A DNA stretch of 64,000 nt from Candidatus Gastranaerophilales bacterium (lineage in GTDB: Bacteria > Cyanobacteriota > Vampirovibrionia > Gastranaerophilales > JAILCC01). A model generated the notes under the pieces. It was given only the letters and a program-made list of their open reading frames with translations, had not been told where the DNA came from and did no database searches. The translations under genes and the position numbers were made by a program. This document shows positions 51,001 through 58,933 of the stretch, in pieces. The stretch covers positions 57,639 through 121,638 of the forward strand of contig JAQVHS010000003.1 of the NCBI GenBank assembly GCA_028696075.1, written 5' to 3'. How positions within the stretch are numbered: the first letter of the stretch is position 1; every line of letters starts with the position of its first letter.

Positions 51001-51980
51001 TCCTGAATGACATAAAAAGAAAACTGGAAGAAAATAAAAGCCATACTTTCGGTATCTTGTTACGACGCAACAAACAGGTGCTGGAATGGGCGCAATATCT
51101 TGAAAAAAACAACCTAAAGGTAATCTTTAGGGGTGATAATATCAAGCAAAAGAAATCTTTTTTGTTTATACTGGGCTGTTTTGAAGTTTATCTCAATCCT
51201 TACGATAATAAAGCTATAGCAAAACTATACAAGCTTTTTTGTGAAATAGAAAAATTCAGATTTAATGAAGAAATTTTTAACCTGATAGAAAAAGAAAGAC
51301 AGCAGAGCTTTATCAACCCCGAATATATTAAAAACTTCCCTATAAAAACCCCTGATTTGGAAGAATTTTGGTGGGCGGTATTTGAAATAGCGGAAAATCC
51401 TTGTAACTCAATTCAGGAACTTATAATAAGGGTAGCAAACTCGCATTTTGAAGACGTAACGGATAAATCCAACGCCCATCTGTTTTCGATTTTAATCAAG
51501 CGTTATATCAATTCGCTTGATGTGGATGAGAAATTTTCCCTGAATAAACTTCCGCAGGTCATTAAATATTTCAAAAATCTGCTTACAAAAGGCTCAATCA
51601 GAAACCTCAATCTTTTCTCAAAAGAAGACGAAAGCTCAGACCTCTCGGGATATGTACAAATTATGACTATTCACAAAGCAAAAGGGGACGAATTCAGCTC
51701 CGTATATATCCCTGAATTCAGTGATTTTAATTATCAAACAGACTTTGTAAAACTGGTAAAAAAAATCAAGAACAGGAAAAAACCGCTTTTGAATAAATTG
51801 GACGCTCTATCGGGCAAAAAGAATATTTTGCCAAGTTCTATAGCAAAAGAAGAAATCGAAGAAACCCTAAGGTTAATATATGTTGCTATAACAAGAGCCA
51901 AGGCGTACTTGACTTTCAGCTGCTTTACAAAGAAAAATACTCCTTCTGCTTTGCTTGAATTTTTCAGACAGGAGGATTGA
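48096..51980 (+). CDS. Giant SF1 (UvrD/AddA-like) helicase with degenerate N-terminal half
   Basis: A 1294-residue protein. The C-terminal half (~645-1294) is a UvrD/Rep-type helicase: Walker A PAVPGAGKTTVML (~654), ILTYMESAARNF, STIHALAYKIL, motif II VIEDEAQDSSAIQQEF (~843), MHRSQRCTKQIYELANNF, and motif VI LRLIYVAITRAKAY (~1260). The N-terminal ~640 residues look like a second, ATPase-dead SF1-like region (IFSNEPQQQIDYIAKNVIE, KILVLAQNSFIKEKIL) with no Walker A, comparable in role to AddB. No RecB-type nuclease motif or Fe-S cysteine set is visible. It likely acts in recombinational repair or RNA/DNA processing. It follows the Ski2 gene by 43 bases. Confidence 0.85.
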   Translation: MLIFSNEPQQQIDYIAKNVIELLNNGVQSSKILVLAQNSFIKEKILTQINEEIFSKECGISTLKVYSFSGIVYNSIAKNWITLEKILSKDNFYPMPLLCGLDSAQYFLKNIIKEEDFNDYFSKNNLMHQLLRRYKLIIENRLSPKEVDEKSIILNESFAKSAKSTLNTYKNISSKARIFDNLKQMSAFAYLIENNLINDFDGIEYFFVQGADEYNYAAYKFCEYMLSKPVKYCILADPKGCSRMGYLCGYENFTDDIMKSFNPEIIEFKNKSKTRDDAQKLFENIINTEHNILENFETASARLKLEMLDEASVKITKLITKTKAAPCEIIVVIPDFDEVSIYSLQTALHKHHINTQVFAGNEKITDDILVSATLSVLSLINPEQGIDPGIFEIRRLLNGLLNIPIFKCGEIVKYFAKHHKLPAMEGDIYNSYNTLLNLITDDEVKTQKLSEQFIKIFETLLAPNAPIPHDFECINLLLKSIEEYEKIKESLNLTDLDWLNHIKSSIVSETPSKPAQIQPDSVIIATPQKIIDYNLTSDYQIWLDASSRNWVKEDTGTIYNAWVFQKNSDIKNYTSELNAELTIKKTAHTMRKLTLCAKEKIFVYTSDFDSQGRENNSGIIEYILPEDINRYEFNFVPRDDQKEIFNYKEGSLAVPAVPGAGKTTVMLALTIKLMQEGINAKNLLILTYMESAARNFLAKIKKITNNAANLPNISTIHALAYKILLENDHFTLVNLSSNFSICDDSLRSSIIRDICVRCFPIGEPDFEDWMNLQSTGISKAKTRQISLDNSDLTVKEFKIIYDEYQKMLRELELVDYDDLLILAIKLLRDFKDVREFYQEKFMYVIEDEAQDSSAIQQEFITLLSGKYKNLIRCGDINQAITGTFSEADITGFKDFISKSKKVEMHRSQRCTKQIYELANNFINYSKTIPVYQDAFYNIKMAPVKGKNPKVQNPISIKKFEENFMEKEFVLNDIKRKLEENKSHTFGILLRRNKQVLEWAQYLEKNNLKVIFRGDNIKQKKSFLFILGCFEVYLNPYDNKAIAKLYKLFCEIEKFRFNEEIFNLIEKERQQSFINPEYIKNFPIKTPDLEEFWWAVFEIAENPCNSIQELIIRVANSHFEDVTDKSNAHLFSILIKRYINSLDVDEKFSLNKLPQVIKYFKNLLTKGSIRNLNLFSKEDESSDLSGYVQIMTIHKAKGDEFSSVYIPEFSDFNYQTDFVKLVKKIKNRKKPLLNKLDALSGKKNILPSSIAKEEIEETLRLIYVAITRAKAYLTFSCFTKKNTPSALLEFFRQED

Positions 51981-52039
51981 ACTTCAATCTTTTTGCCTTA
52001 TGCTGATTATAAGATTGATATTTCAAGAGGGTTAAAAAA

Positions 52040-53539
52040 TTGAAGAAAAGAGCTTTAATCAGTGTATATGACAAAATAAATGTTGTACAATTAGCTGAAA
52101 CACTTATAAAATCAGGTTACGAAATACTTGCAAGCGGCGGTACTTATAAATTTTTGCAAGAAAACAGCATAAGCTGCACAGAAATCAGCAAATATACAGG
52201 CGCTGATGAGATTTTAGGCGGGAGAGTAAAGACCCTTCACCCCAAAATCGCAGGTGCAATTTTGGCAAGAAACGATGTCCAATCCGATATCGAAGACCTT
52301 AAAGCAAATGACATTGAATCTATAGATATTGTGGTTGTTAATCTTTACCCGTTTTCAGCGGAAAAAACGGTAGATTTTATCGATATCGGCGGGGTTACAC
52401 TTATAAGAGCAGCAGCGAAAAATTACAAGTTTAAAACCGTTATTACATCACCTGAACAGTACGTCAGCCTGATTAAAGAACTTGAAGAAAATAACGGTAT
52501 CACCACAGAAGCGTACAGAAAAGACCTCGCAAAAAAAGCGTTTGAACTTACCTTTAAGTACGACAAAGAAATTTTTGCAACTCTTTTTGAAAAAAACCTT
52601 GACGATAATATCGCTATAGACCTTAATTTGCTTCAAGAATTAAGATACGGGGAAAATCCTCATCAACAGGCCGGATTGTACGACAACGGGCAGAGAGCCT
52701 CATTTGAACTTCTGAACGGCAAAGAACTGTCTTTTAACAATATTGCTGATATGAATGCCGGTTACAAAATAGTAAGCGAATTTATCGACGTTGATTGTGC
52801 CTGCATAATTAAACACAACAATCCTTGCGGAGCTGCGTTAGGTGAAACTGTGGCAGAAGCTTATCAAAAAGCGCTTGAGTGCGACCCGATAAGCGCTTTC
52901 GGCGGAATAGTTGCGTTTAACAATACAGTGGATGAGAAAACAGCCAAGTTGATGAAAGAAATCTTTTTAGAAGTTATCATAGCCCCTGATTTTGAAGACA
53001 AAGCTATTGAAATCCTTAAAGAAAAGAAAAATCTTCGTTTGGTAAAAGTTTTTGAAGCGCCTGCAAAATTTAAAAACAAAAAACTTTTAGATATTAAAAA
53101 TACAGGCTTCGGTACGCTTGTCCAAATGAATGAAAATAAAGAACTTACAAAAGATAACTTTAAGGTTGTTACAGAAACAAAGCCCGATGCAAGAATGGTA
53201 GAAGATATGATTTTTGCGTGGAAGGTAGCAAAACACGTAAAATCAAACGCTGTTGTAATCGCAAAAGATAAACGAACAATAGGTATAGGTGCAGGTCAAA
53301 CAAGCAGAATAGCATCTATGGAAATAGCACTTGCTCAAGCTTGTGATGAAGCAAAAGATGCTGTTATAGCAAGCGACGGATTTTTCCCCGCTACAGACAA
53401 TATTCAAATAGCGGGTCAATCAAGAATATCCGCTATAATTCAGCCGGGCGGAAGTATAAAAGACCAAGACGTAATTGATGAGTGCAACAGATATAATATT
53501 GCGATGATTTTTACGGGTATAAGACACTTTTTCCACTAG
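52040..53539 (+). CDS. purH: AICAR transformylase / IMP cyclohydrolase
   Basis: A 499-residue bifunctional enzyme that completes de novo purine synthesis (AICAR to FAICAR to IMP). The N-terminal IMP cyclohydrolase has ISVYDKINVVQLA, LGGRVKTLHPKIAGAIL and VVNLYPF; the transformylase half has RYGENPHQQAGLY, CACIIKHNNPCGAALG, DPISAFGGIVAFN and SDGFFPATDNI. The start codon is TTG (52040-52042) behind AGAGGG, giving the conserved KKRALISVYDK beginning; no ATG fits. It is 59 bases after the SF1 helicase. Confidence 0.95.
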   Translation: MKKRALISVYDKINVVQLAETLIKSGYEILASGGTYKFLQENSISCTEISKYTGADEILGGRVKTLHPKIAGAILARNDVQSDIEDLKANDIESIDIVVVNLYPFSAEKTVDFIDIGGVTLIRAAAKNYKFKTVITSPEQYVSLIKELEENNGITTEAYRKDLAKKAFELTFKYDKEIFATLFEKNLDDNIAIDLNLLQELRYGENPHQQAGLYDNGQRASFELLNGKELSFNNIADMNAGYKIVSEFIDVDCACIIKHNNPCGAALGETVAEAYQKALECDPISAFGGIVAFNNTVDEKTAKLMKEIFLEVIIAPDFEDKAIEILKEKKNLRLVKVFEAPAKFKNKKLLDIKNTGFGTLVQMNENKELTKDNFKVVTETKPDARMVEDMIFAWKVAKHVKSNAVVIAKDKRTIGIGAGQTSRIASMEIALAQACDEAKDAVIASDGFFPATDNIQIAGQSRISAIIQPGGSIKDQDVIDECNRYNIAMIFTGIRHFFH

Positions 53540-53543
53540 AAGC

Positions 53544-53572
53544 TTGACCAAAAGGTATATTTATTGAATAAT
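53544..53572 (+). promoter_or_regulatory. Promoter of infC-rpmI-rplT
   Basis: TTGACC (53544-53549) and AATAAT (53567-53572) with 17-base spacing lie in the 69-base gap between purH and infC. The leader would be about 30 bases to the ATT start. Confidence 0.5.
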
Positions 53573-53608
53573 TAAACTTGAGAATTTTTACAATTTGGAG
53601 GGAAAACC

Positions 53609-54136
53609 ATTAGCGAAAATAAAACACAGGCTCAAAATCTGATAAATGAAAGAATCAGAGCCAAAGAAGTAAGACTGATAGATGAAAATGGCGAAAATTT
53701 AGGCGTTATTGCTACGCAAAAAGCTCAGGAAATGGCAAACGACAGAAATTTAGACCTTGTAATAATCAGCCCCAACCAAGCCCCTCCGGTTGCAAAAATT
53801 TTAGATTACGGCAAATTTAAGTTTGAAACTGAAAAAAAAGCCAAAGAAGCGAAGAAAAAACAACACGTAGTTGAGTTGAAAGAAATTAAACTTCGTTATA
53901 AAATAGACACCCATGACTACAACGTTAGGATAAGAAGCATCAAGAAATTTATTGAGGCTGGAAATAAAGTTAAGGTCGTGGTAATGTTAAGGGGAAGAGA
54001 AATGCAGCACAGTCAATTGGCATTTGATCTGGCAAACAGAATACTTGCTGATTTAGCTGAATTACCTCATACAGTTGAAAGACAACCATCGCTGGAAGGC
54101 AAAAATCTTTTAACAATTTTAGCCCCGTCAAGTTAG
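53609..54136 (+). CDS. infC: Translation initiation factor IF-3, AUU start
   Basis: A 175-residue IF-3. The reading frame extends upstream from the first ATG (53732) through NLINERIRAKEVRLIDENGE, the conserved IF-3 N-domain beginning, to ATT at 53609-53611. GGAGGG (53597-53602) sits six bases before it, and no ATG, GTG or TTG lies in between at a sensible place. AUU is the known start of E. coli infC, where IF-3 discriminates against it to control its own level. The C-domain (KKQHVVELKEIKLRYKIDTHD, LAELPHTVERQP) is complete. It heads the classical infC-rpmI-rplT operon. Confidence 0.93.
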   Translation: MSENKTQAQNLINERIRAKEVRLIDENGENLGVIATQKAQEMANDRNLDLVIISPNQAPPVAKILDYGKFKFETEKKAKEAKKKQHVVELKEIKLRYKIDTHDYNVRIRSIKKFIEAGNKVKVVVMLRGREMQHSQLAFDLANRILADLAELPHTVERQPSLEGKNLLTILAPSS

Positions 54137-54166
54137 ATTAAATTATTATATTTAGGAGTTCATGGC

Positions 54167-54376
54167 ATGCCAAAAATGAAAACGCATAAAGCCGGCGCAA
54201 AAAGATACAAAGTTACTGCAAGTGGCAAAATTCTTCGTGAAAAAGCCGGTAAAAAACACCTTTTAGCTCACAAAGGAGCTGACAGAAAAAGAAGGTTAAC
54301 AGGAACAAGGGAAGTTTCTCCTGCTAATCTTGAAAAAATTAAATTAGAGTTACCATACATTAAAAAATTCCGATAG
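54167..54376 (+). CDS. rpmI: 50S ribosomal protein bL35
   Basis: A 69-residue basic ribosomal protein; MPKMKTHKAGAKRYKVTASG and the KKHLLAHKGADRKRRLTGTR core are diagnostic. It starts at ATG 54167 behind TAGGAG; an out-of-frame ATG five bases earlier is ignored. Length is a few residues over the usual 64-66. It lies 30 bases after infC and 9 before rplT. Confidence 0.97.
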   Translation: MPKMKTHKAGAKRYKVTASGKILREKAGKKHLLAHKGADRKRRLTGTREVSPANLEKIKLELPYIKKFR

Positions 54377-54385
54377 GAGAGGAAC

Positions 54386-54739
54386 ATGGCAAGAGTTAAA
54401 CGCGGAAATGTTTTAAGAAAAAGACATAAAAAGATTTTAAAATTAGCTAAAAGCTTTATCGGCGCAAGAAGCCGTATATTCAAAGTTGCTAACCAAGCAG
54501 TTATGAAGTCGTTGAAATACCAATATCGCGACCGTCGGGTCAGAAAAAGAGTAATGAGAAGACTTTGGATTGCAAGAATTAACGCTGCTGCAAGAATAAA
54601 CGGTATTAGCTACAGCAGATTGACCAATGCTCTTAAAAAAGCGAACATAATACTTAACAGAAAAATGTTGGCTGATGTTGCGGTTAAAGATGCCGTTGCT
54701 TTTACTAAAATTGTCGACACAGCAAAAAAAGCTGTTTAG
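54386..54739 (+). CDS. rplT: 50S ribosomal protein bL20
   Basis: A 117-residue ribosomal protein with [20 protein letters not shown], the [20 protein letters not shown] segment and the [20 protein letters not shown] core. In many bacteria bL20 represses its own operon by binding the leader or an internal site; the short leader here gives no visible structure. AGGAGAG precedes the ATG. A strong terminator follows. Confidence 0.97.
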   Translation: MARVKRGNVLRKRHKKILKLAKSFIGARSRIFKVANQAVMKSLKYQYRDRRVRKRVMRRLWIARINAAARINGISYSRLTNALKKANIILNRKMLADVAVKDAVAFTKIVDTAKKAV

Positions 54740-54757
54740 TCGGCTCAAAAAGTTATT

Positions 54758-54790
54758 AAAAAAATGAGGGTTTTTGCCCTCATTTTTTTT
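54758..54790 (+). terminator. Intrinsic terminator of the infC operon
   Basis: AAAATGAGGG and CCCTCATTTTTTTT form a strong stem with a TTTTTG loop, starting 20 bases after the rplT stop and ending in eight T. Confidence 0.92.
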
Positions 54791-54794
54791 ACAA

Positions 54795-54834
54795 TTGCTA
54801 AAGAAAAAGCTTTATTTGGTATAATAAAACCATG
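54795..54834 (+). promoter_or_regulatory. Extended -10 promoter giving a leaderless mlaE mRNA
   Basis: TATAAT (54820-54825) is preceded by TGG, an extended -10, and followed by exactly six bases (AAAACC) and then ATG at 54832. Transcription from the usual +1 would begin at the A of the start codon. TTGCTA at 54795-54800 is a poor -35 with 19-base spacing. No Shine-Dalgarno exists upstream. Confidence 0.6.
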
Positions 54835-55647
54835 CAAAATACAAAATTGAAAAATATTATTCAAGACTCTCTGCTTTTTAAAGGTATAAGTCATAATTTC
54901 AGGAATTTATCCGACTTTTTAGAATGTGTCGGACATATAGGCATAACCTTCAAAGAAGTTTTATTTCTTTTCTTCAGTGGCAAAATCAAATTTAAAAGAA
55001 TAATAATTGAAGCGAACAGGATAGGGGTGGATTCACTCCCTCTTACCATGATGATTTCCTGGCTTGCAGGCATGATTATAGCTCTGCAGCTTGCTATAGA
55101 AATGGTCAAACAGGGCGGGGGAGAATTTGTAGGTGCTTTTGTAACTCTGGTTATGCTGAAAGAACTCGGTCCCATTATGGCGGCATTTGCCGTAGTTTTT
55201 ATGGAAGGCTCATCTATGGCAGCTGAAATAGCCTCTATGAAAATATCCAATCAGGTTGATGCAATGAAAACCCTTCAAGTCAATCCGTTGGCATATTTGA
55301 TTGCGCCAAAAGTTGCAGGAGCAATATTAATTATGCCGTTTATTACGGTTATAGCGAATACAGTGGGAATACTCGGAGGGCTTTTTACAAGTGTTACCAA
55401 TACCGAGCTTGCAGTCCCTGCCTATTTAGAATCCATAAGACTTGGATTGAGCATAAAAGACATCGTTGCCAGCTTAACTAAAGGGGCTGTTTTTGGCTGT
55501 TTGATTGCGATAATTTGCAGCTCTATAGGGTATCAAACAAAAGGCGGTGCAATTGACGTAGGGAAATCAACTACAAAAGCAGTAGTATGGTCGATAGTTG
55601 CTGCGGCAATTTTTGACTATATTATTTCGGCAATATTTATAGACTAG
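54832..55647 (+). CDS. mlaE: MlaE-type lipid transport permease
   Basis: A 271-residue inner-membrane permease of the MCE/Mla phospholipid transporter. About five transmembrane helices, with the family's ELGPIMAAFAVVFMEGSSMA and AEIASMKISNQVDAMKTLQV coupling segment that contacts the MlaF ATPase, and a C-terminal SSIGYQTKGGAIDVGKSTTK loop. It supports phospholipid traffic between inner and outer membranes. It opens the mlaE-F-D operon (ten bases to mlaF). Directionality is not shown by sequence. Confidence 0.93.
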   Translation: MQNTKLKNIIQDSLLFKGISHNFRNLSDFLECVGHIGITFKEVLFLFFSGKIKFKRIIIEANRIGVDSLPLTMMISWLAGMIIALQLAIEMVKQGGGEFVGAFVTLVMLKELGPIMAAFAVVFMEGSSMAAEIASMKISNQVDAMKTLQVNPLAYLIAPKVAGAILIMPFITVIANTVGILGGLFTSVTNTELAVPAYLESIRLGLSIKDIVASLTKGAVFGCLIAIICSSIGYQTKGGAIDVGKSTTKAVVWSIVAAAIFDYIISAIFID

Positions 55648-55656
55648 GAAATTTCG

Positions 55657-56379
55657 ATGATTGAAGTAAAAAATATATACAAAAAATTTGATGACAAAGA
55701 GGTACTCAAAAATATCTCCTTCGCTGTTAATGAGGGGGAAACCCTTGCAATAGTCGGCTTTAGCGGTTCAGGCAAAAGTACAATACTTAATATAATAAGC
55801 GGGTTATTAGCTCCCGATAAAGGCAAAATTATTTTATCGGACCATAATTTAGCGATGATTTTTCAATATTCCGCATTATTTGACAGTTTGGATATTTCTG
55901 AAAATATTGCCTTTGCTCTGAATGAAAGCGATAAATACAAAACGCTTTATAAAAAAGAACAAATAGAAAATTTGGTAAAAGAAAAACTAAAAATTGTAGG
56001 GTTATCTGGGATTGAAGATGATATGCCGAGCGAATTATCGGGCGGAATGCAGAAACGTATAAGCTTTGCACGTGCCATTATTACAAACCCGAAAATAATT
56101 TTATACGATGAACCTACTTCAGGGCTAGACCCTATTTCTTCAACCGTTATAGAAGATTATATGGTAGTATTGAAACAGGAACTAAAAGCCGCCTCAATTG
56201 TTGTAACACACCAGATGTCAACAATTACAAGAACGGCTGACAGAGTAATAATGTTATATAACGCAAATATAGTTTGGGAGGGAACACCCCAGGAAATGCT
56301 GCTTTGCAATTCACCTTACACAAAGCAGTTCGTAAAAGCGGAAAAAGAAGGTCCGATGAGAACCGCAGCAGGGATATAA
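55657..56379 (+). CDS. mlaF: MlaF-type ABC transporter ATPase
   Basis: A 240-residue ABC ATPase. Walker A is GFSGSGKSTILN (~37-48), Q-loop MIFQYSALFDSLD, signature LSGGMQKRISFARA and Walker B IILYDEPTSGLDPIS, followed by the H-loop VVTHQMS. The signature LSGGMQKR is typical of MlaF/MkL proteins. It powers MlaE. The gene lies between mlaE and the MCE protein with 9- and 17-base gaps. Confidence 0.95.
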   Translation: MIEVKNIYKKFDDKEVLKNISFAVNEGETLAIVGFSGSGKSTILNIISGLLAPDKGKIILSDHNLAMIFQYSALFDSLDISENIAFALNESDKYKTLYKKEQIENLVKEKLKIVGLSGIEDDMPSELSGGMQKRISFARAIITNPKIILYDEPTSGLDPISSTVIEDYMVVLKQELKAASIVVTHQMSTITRTADRVIMLYNANIVWEGTPQEMLLCNSPYTKQFVKAEKEGPMRTAAGI

Positions 56380-56396
56380 TCAAGGAGTTATAATAT

Positions 56397-57776
56397 ATGA
56401 AATTTACACCGGCACTAAAAGTAGGAATAATAACGATACTATCTTTAATGATATTAATAATGTCTATTATGTGGTTAAAAGGACGGGCTTTGACAGGCGC
56501 TAATCGGATTGACGTTATTTTTAAAGACGTTGACGGTATGAGAGCAGGTTCGGGCGTTCAAATAATGGGGCTTCGTGTCGGGCAGGTAGAAGAAATTACT
56601 CCTTTTATTTCTACCGATTTAAGCTATGTAAAAGTAAAATTTGTAATAACAGAACCCGGGGTAGAAGTGCCTTTGGGTGCGGAAATTTCCATACAGCAAT
56701 CAGGGATTATAGGTGAAAAATTTATTGAGATAACTCCTCCTGTGCTGAGAGAAGCTTATATTCCGCTATCAGACCTTAAAAACGGAAAATTACCCATTTC
56801 TAAAGGCGATGCCGTACAAATATATGCTAATATCGATGATAAAGTGGTATTAAAGGATATAGGTAATATAAAAGCAATAGAAATGATTGATATAAGGTTG
56901 TTACCTATTTCTCTTCAGAAACAGTTTTGCTGCAAAACATTGTATAAAATCTCTTATATTGTAACAACGCCCGGGCTGACATTACCTGAGAACCTTACTC
57001 CGTCTGTTGCTTATCATAGTAATGTAAACAAATTGCTTTTGAACACTTACTCAAAAAGCATTTATTATGAAGAAACCGGCCAACAATTTACTGTTATTGA
57101 GCCTGTGAGAATAAAAGAATTTTTAGATATGCAGATTGAAGCTGCAAGAGCCTTGAACGAAACAAATAACAAAATAAATTCTATTTTAAGCGATGAAGTT
57201 GTTAACGACGTGAGAATTGCATTAAGCAACGTTAAAGATATATCGCTTAAAACCTCTGAACTTATTGATAAAACAACAATTCTTGTAGAGGGTTCAAGGA
57301 ACGATATAGACAAACTCTTAAAAATGGCTAACAAGCTCTCGGAAGAACTTGCTATTCTTGCAAATAATGTTAATTCTATAGCAGGCGACCCTGAATTTAA
57401 AAAATCAGTTATCGAAACAACAAAATCAGTAAACGAGTCGTCAAAACAAATTTGCAAGCTCTTAAAAGATGATAAAACCCAACAAACTCTTGATTACTTA
57501 AACGAAACCGCCAAGAACTTATCTGAAATTTCAGCTACAGTTAATGAGCTTTCAAAAGACGACGATATCAAGAAAAAAGTGAACCTTACGGTTGATAATA
57601 TGAATAAATCAATGTCATCTTTATCAAGCGTCCTTGCAAAAGTAGACAATATGTCCTGTGAAGACCAGGCAAAAATTAAAAGTATAATAGATGATACAAA
57701 AGATACGAGCGAAAATCTTAAAAAATTCTCCGAAAAATTGAATAAAAGGTTTTTACTATTCAGGTTACTCTTCTAA
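56397..57776 (+). CDS. mlaD: MlaD-like MCE-domain protein
   Basis: A 459-residue MCE protein: one N-terminal transmembrane helix (KVGIITILSLMILIMSIMWL), an MCE domain (~37-115: IDVIFKDVDGMRAGSGVQIMG to GIIGEKFIEI, shown in part), and a long periplasmic helical region (~240-459) rich in Lys, Asn, Ser and heptads. It is over twice the length of E. coli MlaD (~183 residues) and so resembles cyanobacterial or plastid TGD2-like or PqiB-like forms. It binds lipid at the inner membrane and could span the periplasm by its coiled coil. Confidence 0.88.
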   Translation: MKFTPALKVGIITILSLMILIMSIMWLKGRALTGANRIDVIFKDVDGMRAGSGVQIMGLRVGQVEEITPFISTDLSYVKVKFVITEPGVEVPLGAEISIQQSGIIGEKFIEITPPVLREAYIPLSDLKNGKLPISKGDAVQIYANIDDKVVLKDIGNIKAIEMIDIRLLPISLQKQFCCKTLYKISYIVTTPGLTLPENLTPSVAYHSNVNKLLLNTYSKSIYYEETGQQFTVIEPVRIKEFLDMQIEAARALNETNNKINSILSDEVVNDVRIALSNVKDISLKTSELIDKTTILVEGSRNDIDKLLKMANKLSEELAILANNVNSIAGDPEFKKSVIETTKSVNESSKQICKLLKDDKTQQTLDYLNETAKNLSEISATVNELSKDDDIKKKVNLTVDNMNKSMSSLSSVLAKVDNMSCEDQAKIKSIIDDTKDTSENLKKFSEKLNKRFLLFRLLF

Positions 57777-57790
57777 AATAAGGAAATTGT

Positions 57791-58921
57791 ATGAAAAAGA
57801 ATTTATTTTTACTGATTACATTAGCATGTTTTATTTTTACTAACATGGCACACGCAGACGTATTCAGCCAGATTAACAATGCACTCTATACTATAGACAG
57901 AGCGCAAAATACAGGAAATCGTTTAAAAGATACTATTCCTGATTCGTCCAAAAATCAAAATCAACAACAAAACTCCTCTAACCAATATCAACAGCAATAT
58001 AACCCTAATCAAACCAATTATTTACCAGCTACCCAATATAACTATAATCAATACCAAAATCAGGGATATTCTCAAAACCCCAACGGCAGTTATAATATAA
58101 ATGCTACAACTTACGGAACCCAGCAAGCGCAGCCTCAAATTCAGTACAATCAACATAATCCTCAAAATGATTTCAGGTACAAAGGAAACGCTCAAACTGT
58201 CGGCGATTTACCGCTGGGAACCATAGTCATGGACCCTAATTCTATGTGGAATTACATTAAAGATAAAAATTATGCGGGGGCCATTCAATTTAGAATGCCT
58301 GTTTTTTGGAGTGTTGTAGGCTATGATGTATATGCAAAAGACTCTTCTTTGCTGTTTGCGAGACATCAGGTTGCCCAATACCCTTTTAATCATGAAAATA
58401 AATCTCTTACGCCTTATCCTGATTCAGATATAAGGAGATGGCTAAGAACAACATTCTACAAGCATTTATCACCTGAATTCAAAAATGCAATTGTAGAAGT
58501 AACCGTAGAAAATCAGGATTTAAAAGGAAATCTTGTCAAAAGCAATGAAAATGTATTTTTACTTTCCATAGTAGAACTCGTTTTATCCGACAGAAAAAAT
58601 AACGGAAATGGGCTTGAATATGAATACCTGCCCCAAGAATTAACCTGTAAATCTCTAAGCAAACTTTATAACGAAAAACTCATAGAAATTGAAGCTCCCT
58701 CTTATTGGACAAGAACCATTAACAGCCCTAAAGCAATTTCGGCAGGGTTCAAATATGATGCCTTTGTAGTAAATCGAAATGGAGTAATTGATACTTGGCC
58801 TGCAGATTTCAATTATTCAGTCAGGCCTGCAGTCAATATAAAATCAACAACAAAGGTTACAGGACCTTATGCTATGGACCTTAACGGGAAGCAATTAATT
58901 TACTATACACTAATATTTTAA
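57791..58921 (+). CDS. Secreted Q/N-rich protein with DUF6273 domain
   Basis: A 376-residue protein. Signal peptide (KKNLFLLITLACFIFTNMAHA, 2-22), then a low-complexity segment (~55-120) dominated by Gln, Asn, Tyr and Ser, and a C-terminal domain (~135-376) of DUF6273 type (PLGTIVMDPNSMWNYIKD, FWSVVGYDVYAKDSSLLFA, DSDIRRWLRTTFYKHL, YWTRTINSPKAISAGF, SVRPAVNIKS). DUF6273 is a beta-rich domain common in secreted proteins of gut Firmicutes; function unknown. It lies 14 bases after mlaD and so is probably in the Mla operon. Confidence 0.8.
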   Translation: MKKNLFLLITLACFIFTNMAHADVFSQINNALYTIDRAQNTGNRLKDTIPDSSKNQNQQQNSSNQYQQQYNPNQTNYLPATQYNYNQYQNQGYSQNPNGSYNINATTYGTQQAQPQIQYNQHNPQNDFRYKGNAQTVGDLPLGTIVMDPNSMWNYIKDKNYAGAIQFRMPVFWSVVGYDVYAKDSSLLFARHQVAQYPFNHENKSLTPYPDSDIRRWLRTTFYKHLSPEFKNAIVEVTVENQDLKGNLVKSNENVFLLSIVELVLSDRKNNGNGLEYEYLPQELTCKSLSKLYNEKLIEIEAPSYWTRTINSPKAISAGFKYDAFVVNRNGVIDTWPADFNYSVRPAVNIKSTTKVTGPYAMDLNGKQLIYYTLIF

Positions 58922-58933
58922 AGGAGAAAAACC

